This document shows positions 1-9,536 of a stretch of 64,000 nt of DNA, piece after piece (the first letter of the stretch is position 1; each line of letters opens with the position of its first letter). A program made the position numbers and the translations under genes. The stretch spans positions 62,001-126,000 of the forward strand of contig NZ_JAHKPU010000032.1 in assembly GCF_018860505.1 (NCBI RefSeq), read 5' to 3'. Under the pieces are notes generated by a model. The model was not told the DNA's origin and made no database searches. It saw only the letters and a list, made by a program, of their open reading frames with translations. Source of the DNA: Pacificibacter marinus (GTDB lineage: Bacteria; Pseudomonadota; Alphaproteobacteria; Rhodobacterales; Rhodobacteraceae).

Positions 1-438
1 AGCGTTGGCAATATCTTGGACTCGCGCTGAAGGGTCGACCTCACAGTTCAAGCGTTTAAGCAACGCCCGCGTCTCGGTTTGCATCGTAGCCTTATCCAAG
101 AAAAGCCCGCGTGTTTTCTCATGCCCGAGGAAAATATTTTGCTCGACACTCAACTGATCCGCCAGATTGAATTCTTGGTGGATCAAAACCACGCCTTGGG
201 CCTCGGCGTCTTGCGAATTCATGAACGACACAGGCACGCCGTTTAACGTCAACTCACCAGTGGTCGGGGCCAAATACCCCGACATGATTTTCATCGTCGT
301 CGACTTGCCCGCGCCGTTTTCGCCAATCAAAGCATGGACTTGTCCGGGGTGCAGCGCGATGTCCACGTCGTGCAACACCTGCACGGGACCAAAACTGCGG
401 CAAATCCCATTAAGAGAAAGCGTAAGAGGATCGCTCAT
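1..438 (-). CDS. Sugar ABC transporter ATP-binding protein, N-terminal part (cut by window edge)
   Basis: The first 146 codons are present and the gene runs off the left edge. The Walker A motif GENGAGKST lies near residues 39-47, and a Q-loop (HQEFNL) follows near residue 88. This arrangement, with spacing like RbsA/MglA/XylG, indicates the first of two ATPase domains in a monosaccharide ABC importer. The start codon overlaps the stop of the upstream oxidoreductase as ATGA, so the two are co-translated in one sugar operon. The substrate cannot be told from this fragment. The matching permease and binding protein should lie just outside the window. Confidence 0.88.
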   Translation of the reverse strand, partial: MSDPLTLSLNGICRSFGPVQVLHDVDIALHPGQVHALIGENGAGKSTTMKIMSGYLAPTTGELTLNGVPVSFMNSQDAEAQGVVLIHQEFNLADQLSVEQNIFLGHEKTRGLFLDKATMQTETRALLKRLNCEVDPSARVQDIANA

Positions 439-1568
439 ACTTTGACCCATGCAGCACCGCCCGCAGATGAGCGCACACAGGCGTCAATAAAGGTCACGCC
501 ATCCAGCCCATCATGCACAGTTGGCAGCATATGATCGATGGTCGCTCCATCGCGCGCAGCAACGATCACATCAGCCGCCTCGTTATAGATATTTGCAAAG
601 CCCTCAAGATAGCCCTCAGGGTGTCCGGGGGGAATGCGCGAAGCCGCCTGATTAACGCCATACGCGCCGGCACCATTGCGGGTCAAAAGACGTTTGGCTT
701 CGCCATGGGGCGTGAACCACAGATAATTGGGGTCCTCTTGTGACCATTCCAAGCCACCCTTTTCGCCGTAAACCCGCAATTTCAAGCCATTTTCATTGCC
801 GGGCGCGACCTGCGACGACCACAACATGCCTTTCGCCCCGCCCTTATAACGCAGCATCACATGCACGTTGTCGTCCAGACGCCGCCCCTCAACAAAGCTG
901 GTTAGGTCTGCTGCAAGACTGTCCAAAGTCAGCCCTGAAACAAAACCTGCAAGGTTGTATGCATGCGTGCCGATGTCCCCCACGCACCCGCCAGCGCCAG
1001 AGCGCGCAGGGTCAGTACGCCATTCGGCTTGCTTCGATCCTTCGCCCTCAAGCGGCATGGTCAGCCAATCTTGTGGATACTCTGCTTGCACAACGCGGAT
1101 TTTACCCAAAAGGCCGTCCGCCACCATCGCGCGTGCTTGGCGCACCATCGGGTAACCCGTGTAATTATGCGTCAAAATGAACTGCGCCTTCGACTGTTCG
1201 GCTGCCGCGACCAGTTTTTTGGCATCTTCAAGCGTCGATGTCAGGGGCTTGTCGCAGATCACGTGGATGCCACGTTGCAAGAATGCATGCGCAGCAGGGT
1301 AATGCACGTGATTGGGCGTGACGATAGCGACGGCCTCGACGCCATTTTCCAACTCGGCCTCGCGCGCGGCCATCTCGTTAAAATCGCCATAGCAGCGGTC
1401 GGCATCCAAACCCAGCGCCGCGCCTGAGGCCTTGGATTTCTCAGCCGTCGACGACAGTGCCCCCGCGACCAAATCAAATCGCCCATCAATGCGGGCTGCA
1501 ATACGGTGAACGCCACCGATGAAGGCATCGTTGCCCCCACCGACCATACCTAAACGGATCGGTTTCAT
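435..1568 (-). CDS. Gfo/Idh/MocA family NAD(P)-dependent oxidoreductase
   Basis: A 377-residue sugar dehydrogenase-type protein. The N-terminal Rossmann fold begins with a glycine-rich GMVGGGNDAF loop (residues 7-16). CDKP at 105-108 corresponds to the family's E/D-K-P motif, whose lysine helps catalysis. The C-terminal alpha/beta domain is of usual length. It sits between a TIM-barrel isomerase and a sugar ABC ATPase, with ATGA overlaps on both sides, so it most likely oxidises the imported sugar or polyol or an epimer of it. The substrate (for example inositol or a rare hexose) is not determined by the sequence. Confidence 0.9.
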   Translation of the reverse strand: MKPIRLGMVGGGNDAFIGGVHRIAARIDGRFDLVAGALSSTAEKSKASGAALGLDADRCYGDFNEMAAREAELENGVEAVAIVTPNHVHYPAAHAFLQRGIHVICDKPLTSTLEDAKKLVAAAEQSKAQFILTHNYTGYPMVRQARAMVADGLLGKIRVVQAEYPQDWLTMPLEGEGSKQAEWRTDPARSGAGGCVGDIGTHAYNLAGFVSGLTLDSLAADLTSFVEGRRLDDNVHVMLRYKGGAKGMLWSSQVAPGNENGLKLRVYGEKGGLEWSQEDPNYLWFTPHGEAKRLLTRNGAGAYGVNQAASRIPPGHPEGYLEGFANIYNEAADVIVAARDGATIDHMLPTVHDGLDGVTFIDACVRSSAGGAAWVKV

Positions 1569-2623
1569 CAGCTTATCCCCATCATTTTGGCATTGAGCGC
1601 CGTATCTGCACCACTGTCGGCAAAATCATCAAAAGCGCGTTCAGTCACGCGAATGATATGGTCTTTGACAAATTGTGCCCCTTCACGCGCCCCGTCTTCA
1701 GGGTGTTTAAGCGCGCATTCCCATTCGACAACGGCCCAGCCATCAAAATCGATGGCAGCCATTTTTGAAAAGATCGCCCCAAAATCAACCTGACCATCGC
1801 CCAAAGACCGAAAGCGCCCTGCGCGGTCGACCCATGATTGATAGCCACCGTAAACACCTTGACGGCCTGTTGGATTGAACTCGGCATCTTTGACATGGAA
1901 CATACGGATGCGGTCTTTGTAGATATCGATGTTATCAAGGTAATCCATGCATTGCAGAACGTAATGGGACGGATCGTAAAGCATGTTGGCGCGGGCGTGA
2001 TTACCTGTGCGCTCTAGAAACATTTCATACGTGACGCCGTCGTGAAGGTCTTCGCCTGGATGAATTTCGTAACAAACATCAACGCCGCAGTCTTCGGCAT
2101 GATCCAAAATCGGCAACCAGCGCTTGGCCAATTCGTCAAAGGCTTGTTCGACCAAACCAGCGGGGCGTTGCGGCCAAGGGTATACATAAGGCCAAGCCAA
2201 AGCGCCCGAGAATGTCGCATGTGCGCCGATGCCAAGTTTTTTTGAAGCCGTCAGCGCCTTTTTCACTTGATCAACAGCCCATTCTTGGCGGGCCTTTGGA
2301 TTGCCACGCACTTCTGGAGCCGCAAAGCCATCGAAGGCGTCGTCATAAGCCGGATGAACAGCGACCAATTGGCCTTGTAAATGTGTCGAAAGCTCAGTGA
2401 CTTCGACGCCATTGGCCCGTGCCTGACCTGCCCAATCCTCGCAATATCCTTTGGATGTCGCAGCCTTTTCCAGATCGATCAGACGGGCATCCCATGTGGG
2501 AACTTGGACGCCTTTATAGCCGCAATCAGCCGCCCATTTGGTTATGGAATCCCACGAGTTGAATGGCGCCTCATCGCCTGCGAATTGCGCTAAAAATAGT
2601 GCTGGACCTTTGATCGTTTTCAT
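1568..2623 (-). CDS. Sugar phosphate isomerase/epimerase (xylose isomerase-like TIM barrel)
   Basis: A 351-residue protein of the AP endonuclease 2/xylose isomerase-like TIM-barrel family. Acidic and His residues typical of the metal-binding strands are visible in YEIHPGE, YDPSHY, FHVKDAE and VVEWE. I chose the ATG at 2621-2623 because AGAGGAAAA lies directly upstream; a start eight codons further out would have no ribosome site. The gene opens the sugar operon downstream of the LacI regulator, and its stop overlaps the oxidoreductase start. Likely role: isomerisation or epimerisation of a keto-sugar in the same pathway. The exact substrate is unknown. Confidence 0.88.
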   Translation of the reverse strand: MKTIKGPALFLAQFAGDEAPFNSWDSITKWAADCGYKGVQVPTWDARLIDLEKAATSKGYCEDWAGQARANGVEVTELSTHLQGQLVAVHPAYDDAFDGFAAPEVRGNPKARQEWAVDQVKKALTASKKLGIGAHATFSGALAWPYVYPWPQRPAGLVEQAFDELAKRWLPILDHAEDCGVDVCYEIHPGEDLHDGVTYEMFLERTGNHARANMLYDPSHYVLQCMDYLDNIDIYKDRIRMFHVKDAEFNPTGRQGVYGGYQSWVDRAGRFRSLGDGQVDFGAIFSKMAAIDFDGWAVVEWECALKHPEDGAREGAQFVKDHIIRVTERAFDDFADSGADTALNAKMMGIS

Positions 2624-2688
2624 CGGTTTTCCTCTCTTTGTCGTCACACGAAACGGTGGACGATAATCTCAAATTCTTCCTGTAGTCC

Positions 2689-2702
2689 CGTAACCGGTTG
2701 CA
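2689..2702. promoter_or_regulatory. LacI-family operator candidate
   Basis: The sequence CGTAACCGGTTGCA is a near-perfect palindrome centred on CCGG with the AACCGGTT core common among LacI/GalR operators. It lies in the gap between the LacI-type regulator and the first catabolic gene, about 66 bases upstream of that gene's start. This is the expected place for local repression. Confidence 0.6.
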
Positions 2703-2795
2703 GGATCTGGCCTGTCGCATACCGCGCCTTAAAGCGACGGATGCAAACATCCAGCCCCACAAAAGTGAAGGGTTCCATATGAGCAAAGTCTCTGC

Positions 2796-3803
2796 TCATG
2801 ATATGTTTTCTCTGCTGTAGATATTCATTCTAATTTTCCCAGTATCCTTGGGCAAATCACGTAGTTCTATCAAGTTGCGCATAAGGCGAACCGCCGCGAC
2901 AACAGCCGCTGGAGCATCCTGATCCAGAACCAAATCGACGATGCCATCCCGCAATCCGTCGCGGGAAGTTGGCGTCAATTCGTGAACAATAACAACGGGT
3001 TTGGGATCGAGAGCCTGAACGGCGCTCACCAAACCCCGGTTCCCCGCACCGATGCCATAAATCCCCACCAAGGGCTGCTGGGCGGCGGCATCTGTGATAA
3101 GGCGTTTGACTGTCGCGGCATTATCGTCGCCCTCAACCGTTGGCAAAAGAGTGAGGCTATCAAACCGCTCTTTCATAACCGCGCGAAAGCCCATCAAACG
3201 CTCGTTGTGATCACGCGAAGACAGCGATCCCGCAATCATCAAAACCGCACCGGCAGGGCGAATAAACCGGCCCATAAACTCAGCCGCTGTGCGTCCGGCA
3301 GCGACATTGTCGAGCCCGACATAGCCTTCGCGGTCGGAATGGGGCAAATCTGCGACAAGTGTCACGACGCGCACACCACTTGCGCGCAGGCGGGTGACTT
3401 CTTCTTGAATTTCAGGCGCTTCACTTGTCATAAGTGCGACAGCATCGCAGTCTAAATTGCGCATGGCTTCGACCTGACCGGCAACATCAAAGGCCCGCGT
3501 TTGAACGATCTGTATCAAGATCTGCTCTTCAACCAAGGCCACACGTTGATATTCAAGCGCTTGCAGCAACAGAGCCACAAAACCTGTATCACTTGACGGC
3601 ACAATAAAACAAAACTTGTAGACTTTGCGACGTGATAGGTTTGCAGCGGCGATATTGCGGACATATCCGGTTTGCGCAACAGCAGCTTTCACCTTAGCCA
3701 CAACCTTTGCAGACACCCCACCACGATTGTTCAAGACACGGTCAACCGTAGCCAAGCTCACCTGTGCCACCGAAGCGACGTCATGCACCGTAGGTCCGCT
3801 CAT
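2796..3803 (-). CDS. LacI family transcriptional regulator
   Basis: A 335-residue repressor. The N-terminal helix-turn-helix begins TVHDVASVAQVSLATVDRV, with the LacI pattern of a minor-groove hinge following. A periplasmic-binding-protein-like effector domain fills the rest (roughly 60-330). ATG at 3801-3803 is preceded by GGGGGG at suitable spacing; a TTG one codon upstream is possible. The gene is upstream of and parallel to the sugar operon, which carries a matching operator, so it probably regulates that operon in response to its sugar. Confidence 0.92.
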   Translation of the reverse strand: MSGPTVHDVASVAQVSLATVDRVLNNRGGVSAKVVAKVKAAVAQTGYVRNIAAANLSRRKVYKFCFIVPSSDTGFVALLLQALEYQRVALVEEQILIQIVQTRAFDVAGQVEAMRNLDCDAVALMTSEAPEIQEEVTRLRASGVRVVTLVADLPHSDREGYVGLDNVAAGRTAAEFMGRFIRPAGAVLMIAGSLSSRDHNERLMGFRAVMKERFDSLTLLPTVEGDDNAATVKRLITDAAAQQPLVGIYGIGAGNRGLVSAVQALDPKPVVIVHELTPTSRDGLRDGIVDLVLDQDAPAAVVAAVRLMRNLIELRDLPKDTGKIRMNIYSRENIS

Positions 3804-4127
3804 CAAATCCCCCCAAGCTTGAAACCTCCCTCAAGCTATAGCGACCCTAAGAACAGTCTTGAGGTACGTCAATCAAAAATATGATGTAACCTCGTCATTT
3901 CACAACGTCACCGAGATGACATTCATTACAACCTTGTTTAATTTGGCGATCAAACCCGCATGTCCTCAGTGATCGAGATAATGAAGGTTGGCGCTGCGGC
4001 TGTTGATACCGGCGCGCGTTAACAATTACTGAATCGGGTTTAGGAATGTGGGACTGATCTACGTGCATGGCAAAGTGCTGCCTTTTCGGACGCGGTAATC
4101 AGCGTGCCGCGTCTTAGGCCCTTTTAA

Positions 4128-4274
4128 CGATTGGCCGCTGTCACAATTGAGCAAAGTGATACTGCGCTTGGTACATGGCATGACCGCGCATCATACTATG
4201 AGAAGCAGTACCGCAGCCGCGTCCTCGGCAACCTTAAGAATCGCGCCAAGCCATTTGGGTATGATGTGCACAAA
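4128..4274 (+). pseudogene. Possible C-terminal remnant of an insertion-sequence transposase
   Basis: Between two in-frame stops the plus strand reads about 48 residues with a protein-like end. It contains WHDRASYYEKQYRSRV followed by LGNLKNRAKPFGYDV and a stop. The YY-x-x-QYR-x-RV-x-x-NL-x-x-RA-x-x-x-G pattern resembles the tail of some transposases I recall from alphaproteobacterial genomes. There is no start codon, no catalytic domain and no visible inverted repeats, so this could only be a fragment. The family assignment is from memory. Confidence 0.35.
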
Positions 4275-4304
4275 TGACCAGCCGACGTTGATATCGCGGT
4301 TTCT

Positions 4305-4339
4305 AAAAAAGGCGCGGAGCACTGCCCCGCGCCTTTTTT
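4305..4339 (-). terminator. Intrinsic terminator of the pst-pho operon
   Basis: A perfect stem, AAAAAAGGCGCGG paired with CCGCGCCTTTTTT, around a nine-base loop. It lies 36 bases beyond the phoB stop and is followed on the minus strand by a T-run. The flanking A/T runs would let it work in both directions. Confidence 0.85.
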
Positions 4340-4375
4340 GTGTGATTTTGTCGTAAGGAGCCTTAGACCCAGCGG

Positions 4376-5065
4376 CTATCCAAGCGCGTAGCCTGCGCCG
4401 CGAACTGTTCGTACTGGGTCTTCGCCGCCATGTTGACACAGAGCTTTGCGCAGACGTCCGATATGGACATCGACTGTACGCGTATCGACATAGATATCAC
4501 GCCCCCAAACCCGATCCAGCAACTGCTCACGTGACCAGACACGGCCTGGTTTTTCCATAAAGGTGGTCAACAGACGAAACTCGGTTGGGCCAAGTTTCAA
4601 AGCACTGTCAGAGCGTGTCACTTTATGGGTTTCTGCATCAAGACGGATGTCGTCAAACGACAACACCTGCCCCACAGCTGATGGGCGCACGCGACGCAAT
4701 TGCGTGCGCACGCGGGCCATCAATTCGATCACTGAATACGGTTTGACCACATAGTCATCCGCACCCGTTTCCAAGCCCCGCACGCGATCAACATCTTCTG
4801 AACGCGCTGACAGCATGATGATCGGGATTTGACGTGTCTCTGCGCGCGATTTCAACCGACGGCAAATTTCGATGCCAGACACACCAGGCAACATCCAATC
4901 AAGGACGATGATGTCTGGTGCCTCTTCGCCTACAAACAACAAGGCATCATCGCCATTTTCGGCTTTGGTGACCTGAAATCCTTCGGATTCAAAGTTATAG
5001 CCCAAGACTTCACGCTGCGCTGGTTCATCTTCGACAAGCAAAACATGCGGACGATCAACAGACAT
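4376..5065 (-). CDS. phoB: Phosphate regulon response regulator PhoB
   Basis: A 229-residue OmpR/PhoB-type regulator. The receiver domain shows the acidic pocket at 12-14 (EDE), the phospho-acceptor Asp56 in LDWMLP and the KPYS lysine near 109. The C-terminal winged helix ends with the typical VRTVRGAGY. Phosphorylated by PhoR, it activates promoters with Pho boxes such as the one before pstS. The start overlaps the phoU stop (TGATG). It is the last gene of the operon, followed by a strong terminator. Confidence 0.97.
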   Translation of the reverse strand: MSVDRPHVLLVEDEPAQREVLGYNFESEGFQVTKAENGDDALLFVGEEAPDIIVLDWMLPGVSGIEICRRLKSRAETRQIPIIMLSARSEDVDRVRGLETGADDYVVKPYSVIELMARVRTQLRRVRPSAVGQVLSFDDIRLDAETHKVTRSDSALKLGPTEFRLLTTFMEKPGRVWSREQLLDRVWGRDIYVDTRTVDVHIGRLRKALCQHGGEDPVRTVRGAGYALG

Positions 5066-5787
5066 CAGAACGACTCCATATCCATGTCAGTGTGCGATGT
5101 CAGATCACCTTTTGGACGGCTTTCCTCTGGCATTTCCCCCGTGACAAGGTAGATCACTTGCTCAGCAATCGAGGTCGCGTGATCGCCCATGCGTTCGATG
5201 TTTTTGGCAATGAAGTGCAGATGCATACAGGCCGAAATATTGCGCGGATCTTCCATCATGTAGGTCAGGAATTCACGGAACAAAGCATTGTACATCTGGT
5301 CGACGTCAAGATCACGTTGACGCACTTGCTCAGCCAATTCGGCATCGCGTTGAATGTAGGCGTCCAGTGCGAGCTTGAGCATTTCCTCAACTTCGCGCGC
5401 CATGCGGCGGATAGAGGCACCTGCCCCTGTGATTGGCTGCATATCGGCCAAGACACCTGTGCGCTTGGCTAAGTTTTTCGCGTAATCACCGCAGCGTTCC
5501 AAATTACCTGCGATTTTCATCACAGTTAAAACGGTGCGCAAATCGCCTGCCGCAGGTGAACGCAATGCGATCACGCGGGCGGCTTCTTCATTGATTTGCT
5601 CTTCCAAAGCATCGATGGCTTTGTCAGAGGCGCGCACTTTAGCCGCCAGTTCAACGTCACGTTCTTCCAAGGCCTGCGCCGCAGAGGTGATATTGGCTTC
5701 AACCAAGCCACCCATTTTCATGATCAGAGCTTGGATGGCTTCTAGGTCGCGATCAAAAACCGACGCGATGTGTTTTTCATTTGTCAT
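5065..5787 (-). CDS. phoU: Phosphate signalling regulator PhoU
   Basis: A 240-residue all-helical protein made of two PhoU repeats (about 15-105 and 120-215), rich in the acidic and Arg residues that bind metal clusters. PhoU links the state of the PstSCAB transporter to PhoR and holds the kinase in a phosphatase mode when phosphate is plentiful. A good ribosome site (AAGGAG) precedes the ATG. It lies between pstB and phoB, the standard order. Confidence 0.96.
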   Translation of the reverse strand: MTNEKHIASVFDRDLEAIQALIMKMGGLVEANITSAAQALEERDVELAAKVRASDKAIDALEEQINEEAARVIALRSPAAGDLRTVLTVMKIAGNLERCGDYAKNLAKRTGVLADMQPITGAGASIRRMAREVEEMLKLALDAYIQRDAELAEQVRQRDLDVDQMYNALFREFLTYMMEDPRNISACMHLHFIAKNIERMGDHATSIAEQVIYLVTGEMPEESRPKGDLTSHTDMDMESF

Positions 5788-5799
5788 AGAAGTTACTCC

Positions 5800-6597
5800 T
5801 TAACCGATCCGGCCAGTGATGTAGGACTCTGTACGTGGGTCCTGAGGATTGGTGAAAATTTGACCTGTTTCGCCGTATTCAACAAGGTTTCCGAGGTGGA
5901 AGAAGGCTGTTTTTTGGCTCACACGCGCAGCTTGCTGCATGGAGTGCGTGACGATCACCACAGAGAAGTTTTCGCGCAATTCGTCGATCAGCTCTTCGAC
6001 CTGAGCGGTGGCAATTGGGTCAAGCGCAGAACATGGCTCATCCATCAACAGAACCTCTGGTTCGGTGGCCACAGCACGGGCAATACACAAACGCTGTTGC
6101 TGACCGCCTGAAAGACCTGTGCCCGGCGCATGCAGGCGATCTTTCACCTCGTTCCAAATCGCACCGCGGCGCAGGGATTTTTCAACGATTTCGTCAAGAT
6201 CCGCTTTGGTGCGCGCCAAGCCGTGAATACGTGGGCCATAAGCCACGTTGTCGTAGATTGATTTCGGGAACGGATTTGGTTTTTGGAACACCATGCCAAC
6301 TTTGGCGCGCAATTGCACCGGATCAACACGTTTGTCGTAGATGTCTTCACCTTCGATTTGGATAGACCCTTCAACGCGGCAAATATCGATGGTGTCATTC
6401 ATCCGGTTCAGGCAACGCAAGAATGTGGATTTGCCGCAGCCAGACGGACCAATAAAGGCTGTCACAGTCTTATCTTTGATCTCGACATTCACGTCTTTGA
6501 TCGCATGGGTGTCACCGTAATAGACCTGTACACCTTTGGCGGAAATTTTAATGTCGTTCATGTCAACGTCTCTTTTCACAATTCGCATATCGTTCAT
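5800..6597 (-). CDS. pstB: Phosphate ABC transporter ATP-binding protein PstB
   Basis: A 265-residue ATPase with Walker [10 protein letters not shown] (about 52-60), signature LSGGQQQRL, Walker [13 protein letters not shown] and the H-loop THSMQQ. It powers high-affinity phosphate import through PstC/PstA. The first ATG has a GGGTAAC sequence upstream. An internal ATG twelve codons later begins closer to the typical PstB start and could also be used. Confidence 0.96.
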   Translation of the reverse strand: MNDMRIVKRDVDMNDIKISAKGVQVYYGDTHAIKDVNVEIKDKTVTAFIGPSGCGKSTFLRCLNRMNDTIDICRVEGSIQIEGEDIYDKRVDPVQLRAKVGMVFQKPNPFPKSIYDNVAYGPRIHGLARTKADLDEIVEKSLRRGAIWNEVKDRLHAPGTGLSGGQQQRLCIARAVATEPEVLLMDEPCSALDPIATAQVEELIDELRENFSVVIVTHSMQQAARVSQKTAFFHLGNLVEYGETGQIFTNPQDPRTESYITGRIG

Positions 6598-6611
6598 TTT
6601 GTTACCCTTTC

Positions 6612-7937
6612 CTACCAGCGACGCTCAAAGCGGCGGCGTAGAATAATTGCGATGATGTTCATTGTCAGAAGGAAAGCCAGCAAGACGATGATACCGCCCC
6701 ATGCCTTTTCATAAAAACCAGCATCAGCGCGAGCGGCCCAAGTGTAGATTTGTGCAGGCATTGCAGAGTTCGGGTCAAGGAAGCCACTGACAACCCCATC
6801 AGGGAATTCGCGGGCCACGAAGCCAACCATCCCGATGAGCAAGAGTGGTGCAGATTCACCCAAAGCCTGCGCCAAGCCAATAATTGTCCCCGTCAAAATG
6901 CCAGGCATAGCGAGCGGCAACACATGGTGGAACACGGATTGCATCTTAGACGCGCCAATCCCCAAAGCGGCATCACGAATGGATGGTGGCACAGCTTTCA
7001 ATGATGCACGTGTCGAGATGATAATCGTTGGCAGTGTCATCAAGGTCAAAACCAAACCACCAACAAGCGGGGCTGATTGTGGCAGGTGCATAAACTGAAT
7101 GAACACGGACAGGCCCAGAATACCAAAGACGATGGACGGCACAGCAGCGAGGTTTGAAATGTTCACTTCCACAATATCTGTGAACTTGTTTTGCGGCGCG
7201 AACTCTTCAAGGTAGATGGACGCAGCAACACCGATCGGCAAGCTGAGAAGCAAAACCACCAACATCATAAAGAGTGACCCAACAGCCGCCGCACCGATAC
7301 CAGCGCCACCAGGGTTATCAACACCCGCATCTGTGCCCTTGATAAAGGCCCAGTTAAAGCGGCCCGTCAGAATATCTGCGTCGGTCAATGCGTCAACAAT
7401 ATCAAGGTCGGTTTTGACCAAGAAACGACTGTCCACAAGGCTTTCCCGATCGACACGGCCTTTGAAATAGCCTTCGACGCGCGACGATGTTTGCAATTGG
7501 AATGTAACGGGGCGTCCAATATCGTCTGGGTGTTCACGGTAGTGCCCGCGAATGTCGCCACCGACCTTACCCAAGATGCGTTCAATCGCATCAGAGTCGT
7601 AGGCCACATCGACACCGCGTTCATCCAAAGCGTTACTGAAGTTTTCGATGAAAATATCAGTGTATGCAGCGGTTTTCAGCATTTTGCTTTCAGCGGCATC
7701 GTAATCTTCTTGCGACAAGGTCACTTCGAGCTTGGCCACATATTGCGTAAAGGCCGGCAAGCCCGAGCGCAGGATAGAAAAGGCTAGAGCGGCAAGAAAA
7801 AGAACACCGATCGAGATCGCAACAATACCGTAGGCACGAAACCGTGCCTCTGCGGCGTTTCTTTTTTTGGTACGCGGATCCGCGACCATAAGTGAGCCGT
7901 GTGAGATACGGCCATTTGAGGCTGATTGATCAGACAT
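6612..7937 (-). CDS. pstA: Phosphate ABC transporter permease PstA, long form
   Basis: A 441-residue inner-membrane permease. The C-terminal ~280 residues carry the membrane segments and the EAA-type loop [18 protein letters not shown] that docks PstB. The N-terminal ~150 residues are an extra region after the first membrane helix (about 35-55), absent from the ~296-residue E. coli protein and probably periplasmic. An extension of this kind is usual in alphaproteobacterial PstA. Start and pstC stop overlap as TAATG. Confidence 0.95.
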   Translation of the reverse strand: MSDQSASNGRISHGSLMVADPRTKKRNAAEARFRAYGIVAISIGVLFLAALAFSILRSGLPAFTQYVAKLEVTLSQEDYDAAESKMLKTAAYTDIFIENFSNALDERGVDVAYDSDAIERILGKVGGDIRGHYREHPDDIGRPVTFQLQTSSRVEGYFKGRVDRESLVDSRFLVKTDLDIVDALTDADILTGRFNWAFIKGTDAGVDNPGGAGIGAAAVGSLFMMLVVLLLSLPIGVAASIYLEEFAPQNKFTDIVEVNISNLAAVPSIVFGILGLSVFIQFMHLPQSAPLVGGLVLTLMTLPTIIISTRASLKAVPPSIRDAALGIGASKMQSVFHHVLPLAMPGILTGTIIGLAQALGESAPLLLIGMVGFVAREFPDGVVSGFLDPNSAMPAQIYTWAARADAGFYEKAWGGIIVLLAFLLTMNIIAIILRRRFERRW

Positions 7938-9418
7938 TAGTCGTATTGCTCCCGGTATTTACGAACAATGATAAGGGCAACAACGTTCAGCGCGAGTGTG
8001 ATAACAAAAAGCGTCATCCCCAGCGCAAAGGCCACCATCGTTTCAGGACTGTTAAATTCACCATCACCCGTAAGCTGGCTGACGATTTTAGCGGTGACTG
8101 TTGTCATAGCTTCGAGTGGGTTAAGCGACAGGCTGGCCGCAGCCCCTGCCCCAAGCACCACGATCATGGTCTCACCAATGGCGCGTGACGCAGCCAAAAG
8201 AACCGCCCCTACGATGCCCGGCAAAGCCGCCGGCAAAATCACTTGGCGAATGGTTTCAGACTGGGTTGCGCCCAGACCATAAGATCCATCACGCATCGCC
8301 TGTGGCACAGCGTTGATGATATCATCAGACAATGACGACACAAACGGGATCAGCATGATGCCCATCACCAAACCCGCTGTCATTGCGGCCGTACCACCAG
8401 ACATCCAATTCACACCCAATAGGCCATCAGCGCCAAAGATATTGACCAAAAGTGGGCCTACGGTGAGCAAAGCAAAGAGACCGTAAACAATGGTCGGAAT
8501 GCCCGCGAGAACTTCGAGGACAGGTTTTGCGATAGAGCGCACAGAATTAGAAGCGTATTCAGACAGGTAAATCGCAGCAAAAAGACCAAGTGGGACAGCG
8601 ACAACCAATGCGATGATGGAAATGTAGAGTGTCCCCCAGATCAGTGGCAAAAAGCCCAGATCAGATGCGCCACCGCGACCAGAAAAGCTTGGTTCCCAAC
8701 GTGTGCCAAAGAAAAAGTCAGCACCCGGAAAGGATTCAAAAAAGTCGATTGTGTTAAAGATCAAGCTGAAGACAATGCCCAAAGTGGTCAAAACCGCGAT
8801 GGAAGCTGCAGCAATTAACAAGACAAGAATACCACGTTCAACGACATTGCGGGCGCGGAAGTCTTTGTCGGTTTGTTTCAAGGCATATCCGAACCCCGCC
8901 GCTGCAATCAGCAACACAACGATCCCGCGGATCATATTACCTGTCGCCGCCAAGGCACGGAATTTTTGCGCCGCTTCCAATGTGGATTGCGTGACAGTCG
9001 ATCCGACAGCAACACCAACACTGGCAAGGCGCTCGCGCACGTTGGTAAAGTCTACACGAACATCGCTTGCGGCGTCGCGGCTCATTGCCCCTTGGGCGAC
9101 AGCGACATCAAGACCATCCGCAACGCGGCGGACATCTGCCATCATAAGGGAACGGGACGATCCTTGTGCAACATCTGTGTTGCTGATCATCCCCAGAACA
9201 GATTGCTCAATAAGCAACGGTTGAACCGTCATCCAAATGACCAAAACCAAAAGCGATGGAACCAAAACCAATAGGGCAACATTTTGCCCGTAGTAGCCCT
9301 TTAATGAATGCAAAAGACGCAGATCGCCATCTGCTGAGGCCATCGCTCTGCGAACCCCCAACACGTAGCCAACCACGGCAAGTGCGCCAACGAGAGCGAC
9401 AATTAAAAGCGTAGACAT
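7937..9418 (-). CDS. pstC: Phosphate ABC transporter permease PstC, long form
   Basis: A 493-residue permease, about 170 residues longer than E. coli PstC. The N-terminal half has a membrane helix at 2-20, another near 48-70, a soluble segment and a further helix near 160-180. The transport domain follows, with the EAA-type loop GLGATQSETIRQVILP. It pairs with PstA to form the phosphate channel. It starts 118 bases downstream of pstS, separated by a hairpin that probably tunes relative expression. Confidence 0.95.
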   Translation of the reverse strand: MSTLLIVALVGALAVVGYVLGVRRAMASADGDLRLLHSLKGYYGQNVALLVLVPSLLVLVIWMTVQPLLIEQSVLGMISNTDVAQGSSRSLMMADVRRVADGLDVAVAQGAMSRDAASDVRVDFTNVRERLASVGVAVGSTVTQSTLEAAQKFRALAATGNMIRGIVVLLIAAAGFGYALKQTDKDFRARNVVERGILVLLIAAASIAVLTTLGIVFSLIFNTIDFFESFPGADFFFGTRWEPSFSGRGGASDLGFLPLIWGTLYISIIALVVAVPLGLFAAIYLSEYASNSVRSIAKPVLEVLAGIPTIVYGLFALLTVGPLLVNIFGADGLLGVNWMSGGTAAMTAGLVMGIMLIPFVSSLSDDIINAVPQAMRDGSYGLGATQSETIRQVILPAALPGIVGAVLLAASRAIGETMIVVLGAGAAASLSLNPLEAMTTVTAKIVSQLTGDGEFNSPETMVAFALGMTLFVITLALNVVALIIVRKYREQYD

Positions 9419-9492
9419 GTGCGTGGGCCCCCCAGCACCAGAGATATCAAATCCAACGACTAGTGCCTGAATATTGGCGCCGTTGGGATGGT

Positions 9493-9521
9493 TCGGGTGG
9501 CCCTATACCAAGGCCACCCGA
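9493..9521 (-). other. Intercistronic hairpin between pstS and pstC
   Basis: A perfect 10-base stem (TCGGGTGGCC with GGCCACCCGA) around a nine-base loop, 16 bases beyond the pstS stop and with no T-run after it. Such hairpins after a binding-protein gene typically stabilise or partially attenuate the message, so that more PstS than PstC is made. Confidence 0.65.
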
Positions 9522-9536
9522 GACGAAAAGGCTAGA

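Larger units (their letters stand above)
3804..4375. other. Gap between the LacI regulator and phoB
   Basis: About 570 bases without an intact gene. It holds the upstream region of the LacI gene, a probable transposase remnant on the plus strand (4128-4274) and the phoB terminator (4305-4339). Nothing else was recognised. Confidence 0.6.
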
